5,834 nt of DNA from the NCBI GenBank assembly GCA_035540915.1, contig DATLFQ010000081.1, positions 1 to 5,834 of the forward strand, written 5' to 3'. Source of the stretch: DATLFQ01 sp035540915. Its GTDB lineage: Bacteria > Actinomycetota > Acidimicrobiia > Acidimicrobiales > GCA-2861595. A program made the translations under genes and the position numbers. Positions within the stretch are counted from its first letter, which is position 1. Each line of letters opens with the position of its first letter. Under the pieces are notes generated by a model. It made no database searches. It saw only the letters and a list, made by a program, of their open reading frames with translations, and was not told where the DNA came from. Positions 1 through 4,789 of the stretch are shown here, piece after piece.

Positions 1-104
1 TGCCGCGGGTGGCCCGCTTGCGCGGCGCCGGCGCGGCCGGCTCGGGCGCGACCGCGGGCTCGGCGGGCACCTTCGTGCGGGCGACCCGCTTGCGCGGCGC
101 CGGC
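1..104 (+). repeat. Left arm of a perfect 104-bp inverted repeat
   Basis: Base i pairs with base 296-i without mismatch from 1 to 104, so this arm is the exact reverse complement of 192-295. The loop is 87 bp (105-191) and pairing stops at 105/191 (A against C). The outer end lies at the window edge, so the repeat may continue beyond it. The inner edge sits in the palindrome-rich word GGCGCCGGC, which also belongs to the protein-tail direct repeats. It could be a fold-back or chimeric-read artefact, or a genuine inverted duplication. Confidence 0.93.
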
Positions 105-468
105 ACCTCGCAAGCGGGCGGCCCGCACGAAGGCGGCTGCCACCCCTGCGCCCGAGCCTCTGGCGCCCCCGCCCGAGTCCGCGCCCGCCACGCCGGCGCC
201 GCGCAAGCGGGTCGCCCGCACGAAGGTGCCCGCCGAGCCCGCGGTCGCGCCCGAGCCGGCCGCGCCGGCGCCGCGCAAGCGGGCCACCCGCGGCAAGGCT
301 GCCGCGGCGCCCGCCGCCGCGGCTCAGCCCGAGCCGTCGGTCACCGAAGCCCCCGCTGCCAAGCGGACCCGCCGAAGCCGGTCGGCGGCCGAGGAGGCTG
401 GCGGGACGCAACCTGCGGCGAAGAAGGCCGCGCCGAGGCGCGCCGCGGCCAAGAAGCCTGCAACCTGA
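1..468 (+). CDS. C-terminal end of a Lys/Arg/Ala/Pro-rich basic protein (partial)
   Basis: The frame is open from the left edge and ends at TGA 466-468. From about base 100 it encodes low-complexity basic sequence. PAPRKR-x-AR-x-K-type blocks alternate with Ala/Pro/Glu linkers, and the end is AAKKAAPRRAAAKKPAT. Such tails occur on actinobacterial HU/HupB-type nucleoid proteins, H1-like proteins and several DNA- or RNA-binding enzymes, where they bind nucleic acid non-specifically. No folded domain lies in the window, so the protein cannot be named. The first ~33 codons (1-99) look different, with several Cys and no Lys or Glu, because this DNA is the exact reverse complement of 192-295. The trustworthy part of the gene is therefore about 100-468. 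An internal GTG at 226 could be read as a start but falls inside the repetitive tail, so it is unlikely. The gene converges on the 533-985 gene across a hairpin. Confidence 0.6.
   Translation, partial: CRGWPACAAPARPARARPRARRAPSCGRPACAAPAPRKRAARTKAAATPAPEPLAPPPESAPATPAPRKRVARTKVPAEPAVAPEPAAPAPRKRATRGKAAAAPAAAAQPEPSVTEAPAAKRTRRSRSAAEEAGGTQPAAKKAAPRRAAAKKPAT
100..297 (+). repeat. Three imperfect 33-bp direct repeats encoding PAPRKR blocks
   Basis: Copies lie at 100-132 (PAPRKRAARTK), 193-225 (PAPRKRVARTK) and 265-297 (PAPRKRATRGK), offset by 93 and then 72 bases, all in the same frame. They are the repeating basic units of the protein tail. The CCGGCGCC core at the start of copies 2 and 3 contains overlapping palindromes, and the inverted-repeat junction falls at the matching CCGGC of copy 1. 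Confidence 0.8.
192..295 (-). repeat. Right arm of the 104-bp inverted repeat
   Basis: This is the partner of 1-104. It is in the natural coding orientation of the basic tail: the + strand reads PAPRKRVARTK, then Ala/Pro/Glu linker, then PAPRKRATRGK. It is therefore probably the original copy, and the left arm its inverted duplicate. Confidence 0.93.
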
Positions 469-498
469 GACCAGGCTCCGGACGAACGCAACCCGGCC

Positions 499-518
499 CG
501 GCCAGCGGCGGCTGGCCG
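499..518. terminator. Hairpin between convergent genes
   Basis: CGGCCAGC (499-506) pairs perfectly with GCTGGCCG (511-518) around a 4-base loop. It sits in the 64-bp gap between the stop of the basic-tail gene (468) and the stop of the oppositely oriented 533-985 gene. Its position and 8-bp GC stem suit a bidirectional terminator. There is no T-run on either side, only a C-rich stretch at 519-529, so intrinsic strength is uncertain. Confidence 0.5.
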
Positions 519-532
519 TCCCCCTCCCCGGT

Positions 533-985
533 TCACCCCTTCTTCGGAACCGGCCAGACGTAGGGCAGGTCGTCGGGCACGTCGGGAAAGTGAACGCGGT
601 AGTGACCGGGGTCCTTGCGGACCAGGGCCGACTGGTGGGAGCGGTGGAAGTGGGCGTCGCCCAGCCAGGTGGGCAGCGCGCCGGAGGCGGCCAGTACCCG
701 CTGGGGGAGAGGTTCGGCGACGCCCACCTCGTCGACGATCTGCGCCAGGCATGTGTCGGGGCTGCCGCGCCGGCACCACTCGGCGCAGATGGCGCCGCTG
801 TAGCTGACCAGGGCCACTTCGCAGCCTGCCCACATCCGGACCGCCGGATGGTGCTTCCAGCCGTAGGTCGGGCGGGTCAGAGCCCGGAGGATCTGCAGCG
901 CCTCGACCCGCTGCTTTCCGAGACGCAGGCGGTCGAGCACGCGGGCGGTCGCCTCGAAGTCGGCGAACGGCAGGAATGTCTGCAC
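533..985 (-). CDS. MSMEG_6728-like protein, putative pyrimidine-dimer DNA glycosylase family
   Basis: The 150-aa protein begins MQTFLPFADFEATARVLD. It carries RLGKQRVE (residues 21-28), GWKHHPAVRMWAG (42-54) and a His/Arg-rich segment around GDAHFHRSHQSALVRKD (109-125), ending near PYVWP. I recognise this pattern as the actinobacterial MSMEG_6728 family, which is grouped with Pyr_excise proteins related to T4 endonuclease V. Those enzymes cleave the glycosidic bond at UV dimers and then nick the DNA. The T4 catalytic Thr directly follows the initiator Met, whereas here Gln follows it and Thr is third, so activity cannot be assumed. The start is GTG 985-983. An in-frame TAG lies only four codons upstream, so little extension is possible. 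No Shine-Dalgarno is visible; TAGAAC lies 6 bases upstream as a poor -10 for a leaderless message. The divergent neighbour is an AP endonuclease, which supports a repair role by inference. Confidence 0.85.
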   Translation of the reverse strand: MQTFLPFADFEATARVLDRLRLGKQRVEALQILRALTRPTYGWKHHPAVRMWAGCEVALVSYSGAICAEWCRRGSPDTCLAQIVDEVGVAEPLPQRVLAASGALPTWLGDAHFHRSHQSALVRKDPGHYRVHFPDVPDDLPYVWPVPKKG

Positions 986-1008
986 CAGGGTGTTCTACCG
1001 CCGCCTCA

Positions 1009-1014
1009 TAGGGT
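1009..1014 (+). promoter_or_regulatory. Possible -10 hexamer (or weak SD region) for xthA
   Basis: TAGGGT fits the actinobacterial TANNNT -10 pattern and ends 8 bases before the GTG at 1023, which would allow a leaderless or near-leaderless message. The overlapping AGGGTGG (1010-1016) could instead act as a weak ribosome-binding site 6 bases from the GTG. The whole divergent gap (986-1022) is 37 bp, so promoters for both genes must overlap it or the coding ends. No -35 is convincing. Confidence 0.35.
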
Positions 1015-1022
1015 GGGCGCCC

Positions 1023-1793
1023 GTGCGCATCGCCACCTGGAACGTCAACTCGCTGAAGATCCGCCTGCCCCGGGTCGAGGAGTGGCTCGCCTACGCGGCG
1101 CCCGACGTGCTGTGCCTGCAGGAGACGAAGTTGTCCGACGCCGCCTTTCCCGCCCTCGCCTTCGAGGCCCTGGGCTACCGGTCGGCGCACCATGGGCGGG
1201 GGCAGTGGAACGGCGTGGCGATCCTCAGCCGGGTCGGGCTCGACGACGTGGTCGACGGCTTCTGCACCGGGCTGGAAGCCGACCAGGACACGCGCTTGAT
1301 CTCGGCCACCTGTGGCGGGGTCCGGGTGTCCAGCATCTACGCGCCGAACGGCCGCAGCGTCGGAAGCGACCACTACGCCTACAAGCTCTCGTGGTTCGAA
1401 CGGTTGCACCGCCACCTCGAGCTCACCTGCGACCCGGCTGGCGCCGTGGCCGTCTGCGGCGACTTCAACATCGCCCCCGAGGACCGCGACGTCTGGGACC
1501 CTGACGCCTTCGTCGGCTCGACGCACGTGAGCGGGCCTGAGCGGGACGCGCTGGCCCGCCTACAGGACTGGGGCCTGGTCGACGCGTTCCGGGTGCGGCA
1601 CCAGGAGAGCCGCCTCTACACCTACTGGGACTACCGGGCCGGCGACTTCCACATGCACCGGGGGATGCGCATCGACCTGGTTCTGGTCACCAAGCCTTTG
1701 GCCGGGACGGTCCGCCACGCCCTCGTCGACCGCAACGCCCGCAAGGGCAAGCTGCCCTCGGACCACGCGCCCCTTCTCATCGACCTCGGTTGA
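1023..1793 (+). CDS. xthA: Exodeoxyribonuclease III / AP endonuclease
   Basis: The 256-aa protein belongs to the exonuclease III (EEP) family. These Mg-dependent enzymes incise 5' to abasic sites in base excision repair and degrade duplex DNA 3'-5'. All family active-site motifs are visible: WNVNS with Asn7, LQETK with Glu34, IYAPNG with Tyr106, GDFNIAPED with Asp147 and Asn149, RIDLVL with Asp218, and SDHAP with Asp247/His248. Asn7 and Glu34 have the same numbers as in the E. coli enzyme. The GTG at 1023 is chosen because it places RIATWNVNS at the very N-terminus, as is usual for the family. The alternative GTG at 990 adds 11 residues with no family resemblance and nearly abuts the divergent gene's start. 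Length is normal and the gene looks intact. It is divergent from the putative glycosylase and converges with the region-4 gene. Confidence 0.96.
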   Translation: MRIATWNVNSLKIRLPRVEEWLAYAAPDVLCLQETKLSDAAFPALAFEALGYRSAHHGRGQWNGVAILSRVGLDDVVDGFCTGLEADQDTRLISATCGGVRVSSIYAPNGRSVGSDHYAYKLSWFERLHRHLELTCDPAGAVAVCGDFNIAPEDRDVWDPDAFVGSTHVSGPERDALARLQDWGLVDAFRVRHQESRLYTYWDYRAGDFHMHRGMRIDLVLVTKPLAGTVRHALVDRNARKGKLPSDHAPLLIDLG

Positions 1794-1844
1794 CCGATCG
1801 TGCCGCTGCGCGGACGGGCGGGCCGAACCGTGTGCGGATCGGTC
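1792..1844. other. 8-bp inverted repeat after xthA
   Basis: GACCGATC (1792-1799, overlapping the xthA stop) pairs perfectly with GATCGGTC (1837-1844) across a 37-base GC-rich loop. It lies in the 97-bp convergent gap and could help form a 3' end for xthA. The loop is long and no T-run follows, so it is only a weak candidate. Confidence 0.3.
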
Positions 1845-1872
1845 GCCAGGACGCGCGATTCGGCGCCAAGTC

Positions 1873-1887
1873 CGGCCCGCCGGGCCG
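1873..1887. terminator. Short GC hairpin after the region-4 gene
   Basis: CGGCCC (1873-1878) and GGGCCG (1882-1887) form a perfect 6-bp stem with a 3-base loop, starting 4 bases beyond the stop codon of the minus-strand gene ending at 1891. Position suits a 3'-end element for the helicase/region-4 transcript. No U-tract follows, and such stems are common by chance at this GC content. Confidence 0.35.
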
Positions 1888-1890
1888 CGG

Positions 1891-2190
1891 TCAGGCCTGG
1901 AGCAGGTCGCGCAGCTTGGCGAGGGCGGAGCCCATCACCTCGCGCAGCTCGGCCCGGGACAGACCGAGGTCGACGTGCAACTCCCGCATGGTGCGGGCCG
2001 GCCGTCCGTCCAGCCCGTAGTGGCTGGTGATCACCTCCCGCTCGACCGGTTCGAGATGGTCGAACAGGTGCGGTTCGGCGGCGACCAGCGACAGCAGATC
2101 GTCGTCGGCGTCGGCGGCCGGGTCACTGATCTCGGCCGCGGTGTCGGGGTAGGGCCATCCCCCCTCGGCCGGCCAGAGGAAGGTCTGCAT
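1891..2190 (-). CDS. Small stand-alone sigma-70 region-4 helix-turn-helix protein
   Basis: The 99-aa protein has an acidic N-terminal part (DPAADADDD, residues 23-31) and a C-terminal sigma-70 region 4 at about 46-97. The series LEPVEREVITSHYGL, then TMRELHVDLGLSRAELREV, then SALAKLRDLL aligns without gaps to the end of housekeeping sigma factors (LTPRE...TLEEVGQQFDVTRERIRQIEAKALRKLR). Regions 1-3 are absent, so it cannot bind core polymerase and melt promoters like a full sigma factor. In the recognition helix the RpoD pattern TRERIRQ is here SRAELRE: the two outer Arg are kept, while Glu becomes Ala and the middle Arg becomes Glu. It may bind DNA or the polymerase flap as an accessory regulator; function is unknown. 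ATG 2190-2188 is the only sensible start. No Shine-Dalgarno is seen, but TTGACG lies 28 bases upstream. It follows the helicase gene by 57 bp on the same strand and may be co-transcribed. Confidence 0.8.
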   Translation of the reverse strand: MQTFLWPAEGGWPYPDTAAEISDPAADADDDLLSLVAAEPHLFDHLEPVEREVITSHYGLDGRPARTMRELHVDLGLSRAELREVMGSALAKLRDLLQA

Positions 2191-2224
2191 ACGCGGTTGT
2201 CGCGCTGCGGGACGGTTTCGTCAA
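2191..2224 (-). promoter_or_regulatory. Possible promoter for the region-4 gene
   Basis: In the 57-bp gap after the helicase stop, the minus strand reads CCCTTGACG (2227-2219). TTGACG is a good -35 match. Seventeen bases on, GACAAC (2201-2196) is a weak -10, five bases from the ATG at 2190. The -35 word recurs twice upstream of the helicase. The poor -10 keeps this tentative; the gene may simply be read through from the helicase. Confidence 0.3.
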
Positions 2225-2247
2225 GGGCGCGCGACATGGAGGGCGGG

Positions 2248-4326
2248 TCAGCCGGTCGCCACTTCGGCCAGGAGAGCCAGGAGCGTGTCGCCGTAGCGCT
2301 CCGCCTTGACCGGCCCGAGCCCGGGCAGGGCCAGCAGGTCCGCCCGGGTCGCCGGGCGGGCTTCGGCGACGGCGGCCAGGGTGGCGTCGTGGAAGATCAC
2401 GTAGGCCGGTACCCCCGAGGCCCGGGCCGTGGCCGACCGCCAGCCCTTGAGCGCTTCGAGCACCTTGGGATCGGCGTTGGCGCCCAGCGAAGAACCACCC
2501 GGCACGGGCCGGGCCCCCCGGCCGGCTCGGCTTGGTGCTCCGGCCATCGACCGGAGCCGGGCCCGTTCCGCGTCGATGCGGGCCCGCCACTGGGCGGGCG
2601 TGCCGCCCTGGGCCATGGCCGCCACCGTGGCCGAGATCGGTTCCAGGTAGGGCGACGGGCTGCGCGCCAGCGCCCGGGAGCCGAAGGTGCGGCGTTCGGC
2701 CCAGGTGCACACCAGCTCGTCGGTGGCCCGCGTGAGTGCCACGTACAGCAGCCGGCGCTCCTCCGCTTCGGCGGCCGGCGTATCGGCGTGGGCGATGGGG
2801 ACCAGGCCCCGTTCCAGGCCGGTCACCACGACCACCCGCCACTCCAGGCCCTTGGCGCGGTGGAAGGTGGTCAGCTCCACCGCGTCGGCGCCGGGGCCCA
2901 TGTCGTCGCCCCGCCCGGCAGCCGACAGCCAGGCCACGAACCCGTCCACCGAAGCTGCCGCGTCCAGGGCGGCGTAGTCCCTCCCGAGGCGCACCAGGGC
3001 CTCCAGATTGGCCCGCCGCTCCTCGGCGCCGCCCTCGCCGGCCATGGCCTCGACGTCGGTCAGGTTCGAGACGAAGCCGGCCGACCCGGGCAGGGCACGC
3101 AGATGGTCCAGCGCGGCCCGGACCTCGGGCAGGCGCAGCAGGGCGCCGCCGCCGCTCATGCGGGTCGGGATGGCGGCCGCCGAGAGGTGCTCCTGCAGGA
3201 CCAGCAGCTGGGCGTTGGTACGGGCCAGGACGGCCGTCTGCGACCACGACACGCCCGGGCGGTGGGCCCGGCGCAACGTCCGGGCGACGCCCTGGGCCTC
3301 GGCCACGTCGGTGTCGAACCGGCGCACCACCGGGGCCGGGCCGTCGGGCCGAGGTGCCTGCACCTCCTGCTCGGCGCGGCCGCTCGCCGTGCCGGCGGCC
3401 AGGACGGCGGCGGCGGTGGCCACCACCTGCGGGGTGGAGCGGTAATTGGTGCCGAGGTGCACCAACTCGCCCTCGGGGAACAGCGACGGGAAGCCGGTCA
3501 ACAGGCCGGGGTCGGCCCCGTTCCACGCATAGATGGCCTGGTTGGGGTCGCCCACCACGCACAGGTCGTTGCCCCGGCCCAGCCAGCCGGCGAGCAGGCG
3601 GAACTGGGCGGGATTGACGTCTTGGAACTCGTCGACGAACAGGTGCCGGAACCGCCAGCGCTGGGCGGCGGCGAATTCGGCGTCCTCCTCCATGGCCGTG
3701 GCGCACAGCGACAGGAGGTCCTCGAAGTCGACCAGGCGGCGGGCCCGCTTGTCGTCCTCGTAGCGCTGGTAGATGGCGGCCATGGCCGCCGCCGGGACGG
3801 GGGGAGTGCGGCCGGCCGCCAGCGCCTCGGCCTGGTAGCGGGCCGGCTCGACCAGCCGGGCCTTGGCCCACTCGATCTCGCCGGCCAGGTCGGCCGCCTG
3901 GACGGTGGCCGAGCCGCGCCCGCCGGCCCGGGCCCGCGGCAGCAGTGGGGCCAGCAGCCGGGCCTTGCGCTCCAGGAGCGTCGGGGCGGCCTGGCCCCGG
4001 TCCGCCCACCGCTGGCGCAGTTGCGCGTAGGCGATGGCGTGGAAGGTGCCGGCGGCGACGCCCTCGCGCACGCCGAGCTGGCGCAGGCGGTGGCGCAGTT
4101 CGCCGGCCGCCTTGCGGGTGAAGGTGAGGGCCAGCACGTGGGCCGGGTCGGCCGAGCCGGTGCCCACCCGGTGGGCGATGCGGCGGGTGAGGACCCGGGT
4201 CTTGCCCGAGCCGGCACCGGCCAGGATGCACAGCGGCTGGGCGTCGGAGACCACCGCCGCCCGCTGCTCGGCATCGAGCCCATCGAGGAGATCGCCCGGG
4301 AGGAGCTGGCGTGGGGGGAGGGGCAT
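2248..4326 (-). CDS. uvrD2: UvrD2-like superfamily 1 DNA helicase with C-terminal HRDC domain
   Basis: This 692-aa UvrD/Rep/PcrA-type ATP-dependent 3'-5' helicase has every motif. In order: Q motif GLDAEQRAAV (16-25), Walker A AGAGSGKT (36-43), motif Ia ALTFTRKAAGEL (66-77), motif II VDEFQD (231-236), motif III GDPNQAIYAWNGAD (259-272), NYRST (294-298), motif V TTFHRAKGLEW (486-496) and motif VI ERRLLYVALTRATDEL (523-538). A basic linker (about 541-618) leads to an HRDC domain (about 619-690; WRSATARASGVPAYVIFHDATL, ALPGLGPVKAERYG split across it). UvrD-core plus HRDC is the mycobacterial UvrD2 arrangement, implicated in genome maintenance. No Cys follows residue 540, so no tetracysteine metal site is possible. 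ATG 4326-4324 is chosen because homology starts at once and a -10 hexamer lies 6 bases upstream; the longer frame to 4530 adds non-conserved residues. The region-4 gene follows by 57 bp. Confidence 0.95.
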   Translation of the reverse strand: MPLPPRQLLPGDLLDGLDAEQRAAVVSDAQPLCILAGAGSGKTRVLTRRIAHRVGTGSADPAHVLALTFTRKAAGELRHRLRQLGVREGVAAGTFHAIAYAQLRQRWADRGQAAPTLLERKARLLAPLLPRARAGGRGSATVQAADLAGEIEWAKARLVEPARYQAEALAAGRTPPVPAAAMAAIYQRYEDDKRARRLVDFEDLLSLCATAMEEDAEFAAAQRWRFRHLFVDEFQDVNPAQFRLLAGWLGRGNDLCVVGDPNQAIYAWNGADPGLLTGFPSLFPEGELVHLGTNYRSTPQVVATAAAVLAAGTASGRAEQEVQAPRPDGPAPVVRRFDTDVAEAQGVARTLRRAHRPGVSWSQTAVLARTNAQLLVLQEHLSAAAIPTRMSGGGALLRLPEVRAALDHLRALPGSAGFVSNLTDVEAMAGEGGAEERRANLEALVRLGRDYAALDAAASVDGFVAWLSAAGRGDDMGPGADAVELTTFHRAKGLEWRVVVVTGLERGLVPIAHADTPAAEAEERRLLYVALTRATDELVCTWAERRTFGSRALARSPSPYLEPISATVAAMAQGGTPAQWRARIDAERARLRSMAGAPSRAGRGARPVPGGSSLGANADPKVLEALKGWRSATARASGVPAYVIFHDATLAAVAEARPATRADLLALPGLGPVKAERYGDTLLALLAEVATG

Positions 4327-4332
4327 GCAGGG

Positions 4333-4338
4333 ACGGTA
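4333..4338 (-). promoter_or_regulatory. Putative -10 hexamer for leaderless helicase transcript
   Basis: The minus strand reads TACCGT, then CCCTGC, then ATG. TACCGT fits TANNNT, and the 6-base spacing would put the transcription start on the A of the ATG at 4326. This is the classic actinobacterial leaderless arrangement and agrees with the lack of a Shine-Dalgarno. No clear -35 is seen at the usual distance. Confidence 0.5.
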
Positions 4339-4479
4339 GCCAGGAGGTGTGACAGGAACGTGGATGGGCGGGCGACTCGGGGCCGGACGCGGAACGACCC
4401 CGAGTAGCCGTTCGGCTGACGCCTCCCTGCTTCTCGGGGCCGTACCAGTCGGACCGTTGCCTCCATACACCCGTCGCCT

Positions 4480-4491
4480 CTCGGCGCCGAG
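4480..4491. promoter_or_regulatory. Perfect 12-bp palindrome CTCGGCGCCGAG
   Basis: It lies about 155 bp upstream of the helicase start. It could be an operator half-site pair or a chance GC palindrome; nothing else in the window repeats it. Confidence 0.25.
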
Positions 4492-4525
4492 CGGACGTGG
4501 TGGCCGCCCCCGAAGGAGCCGCACC

Positions 4526-4540
4526 ACCATCGGCGATGGT
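4526..4540. promoter_or_regulatory. Dyad ACCATCGGCGATGGT
   Basis: ACCATC and GATGGT form a perfect 6-bp dyad around GGC, 200 bp upstream of the helicase. It is less GC-biased than its surroundings, which makes chance less likely than for all-GC palindromes. Related words CCCGATGG (4649-4656) and CCATCGGG (4691-4698) lie nearby and are inverted to each other. It could be an operator or an RNA hairpin. Confidence 0.35.
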
Positions 4541-4640
4541 CCTGTCCTGCACGTCGTTCCATCCTGCCGTCAAGGGCGGTGGGCCTGGGGCCTCCCGTTC
4601 CTTCCCGGCCGGCGTGGCTCGTCCGTGCTGGAGTGATCGA

Positions 4641-4670
4641 ACTATGAACCCGATGGCCTGGCGCCGTCAA
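4641..4670 (-). promoter_or_regulatory. Possible distal minus-strand promoter toward the helicase
   Basis: On the minus strand TTGACG (4670-4665), an 18-base spacer and CATAGT (4646-4641; 4 of 6 to TATAAT) face the helicase gene. A transcript from here would have a leader of about 300 bases. It is one of the few AT-containing spots in the gap. It lies inside the CCCGATGG/CCATCGGG inverted repeat (4649-4698), which could be an overlapping operator. Confidence 0.35.
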
Positions 4671-4734
4671 GGGGGTTTGCAAGATCCACACCATCGGGGG
4701 CCTCGCCCACCGAGAACCCCCCGAGACCCCCGGC

Positions 4735-4756
4735 GTCGTCCCCAGGTCGTCCCCAG
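4735..4756 (+). repeat. Tandem 11-bp direct repeat
   Basis: GTCGTCCCCAG occurs twice back to back (4735-4745 and 4746-4756) without mismatch, just downstream of the repeat-protein stop. It may be a slippage product or paired binding sites; there is no third copy. Confidence 0.7.
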
Positions 4757-4777
4757 CGCCGCCGCCGACCCGGGCGT

Positions 4778-4787
4778 CCCACGTGGG
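4778..4787. other. 10-bp palindrome CCCACGTGGG next to the stop codon
   Basis: This perfect palindrome starts 3 bases beyond the stop of the minus-strand repeat protein. It has no loop, so it would be a poor RNA hairpin. It contains an E-box-like CACGTG core. It may be incidental. Confidence 0.25.
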
Positions 4788-4789
4788 GG

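Larger units (their letters stand above)
4327..4789. other. 463-bp intergenic region without a convincing gene
   Basis: Both flanking genes run on the minus strand, so this gap should hold the end of the repeat-protein transcript and the helicase promoter. Open frames cross it on both strands, but their translations are Arg/Gly/Ser/Pro-rich, match no family I know and have no good start signals. Visible structure: two perfect palindromes, a 15-bp hairpin, an 8-bp inverted repeat, a tandem 11-mer and two CCCTTGACG words. I see no tRNA, riboswitch or strong T-tailed terminator. Confidence 0.7.

Noticed and set aside
990..1022. Upstream GTG start for xthA
   Set aside because: The extra 11 residues do not resemble exonuclease III N-termini and would bring the start within 5 bp of the divergent gene.
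950..2190. The same N-terminal MQTFL in the 150-aa and 99-aa proteins
   Set aside because: The similarity stops after five residues and the codons differ (ACA/ACC, CTG/CTC); the rest of the proteins are unrelated, so this is probably coincidence.
1975..4407. An 810-codon open frame on the + strand opposite the helicase
   Set aside because: It is a high-GC shadow. The minus strand carries a full set of SF1 helicase motifs, while the + translation is Gly/Arg/Gln/His-rich low-complexity sequence without any recognisable domain.
4327..4530. N-terminal extension of the helicase to 4530
   Set aside because: The 68 extra residues are Arg/Pro-rich and unlike UvrD proteins; a good -10 hexamer lies inside this stretch just before the 4326 ATG.
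2123..4573. An 816-codon minus-strand frame overlapping the helicase in another frame
   Set aside because: Its translation is Pro/Arg/Gly-rich with no motifs; the adjacent frame holds the real helicase.
4349..4636. Possible 95-aa gene on the + strand in the intergenic region
   Set aside because: It starts at a GTG next to AGGAGG (4343-4348) with no spacing, has Arg/Gly/Ser/Pro-biased composition, and nothing resembles a known family. Frames of this size arise often at this GC content.
4637..4650. Possible SOS box (TCGAAC followed four bases later by AACC)
   Set aside because: The actinobacterial LexA site needs a second half GTTCGA; only the left half is present.
4620..4700. Possible tRNA or T-arm, suggested by GTTCGATC on the minus strand
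   Set aside because: No 5-bp stem flanks it and no cloverleaf can be folded around it.
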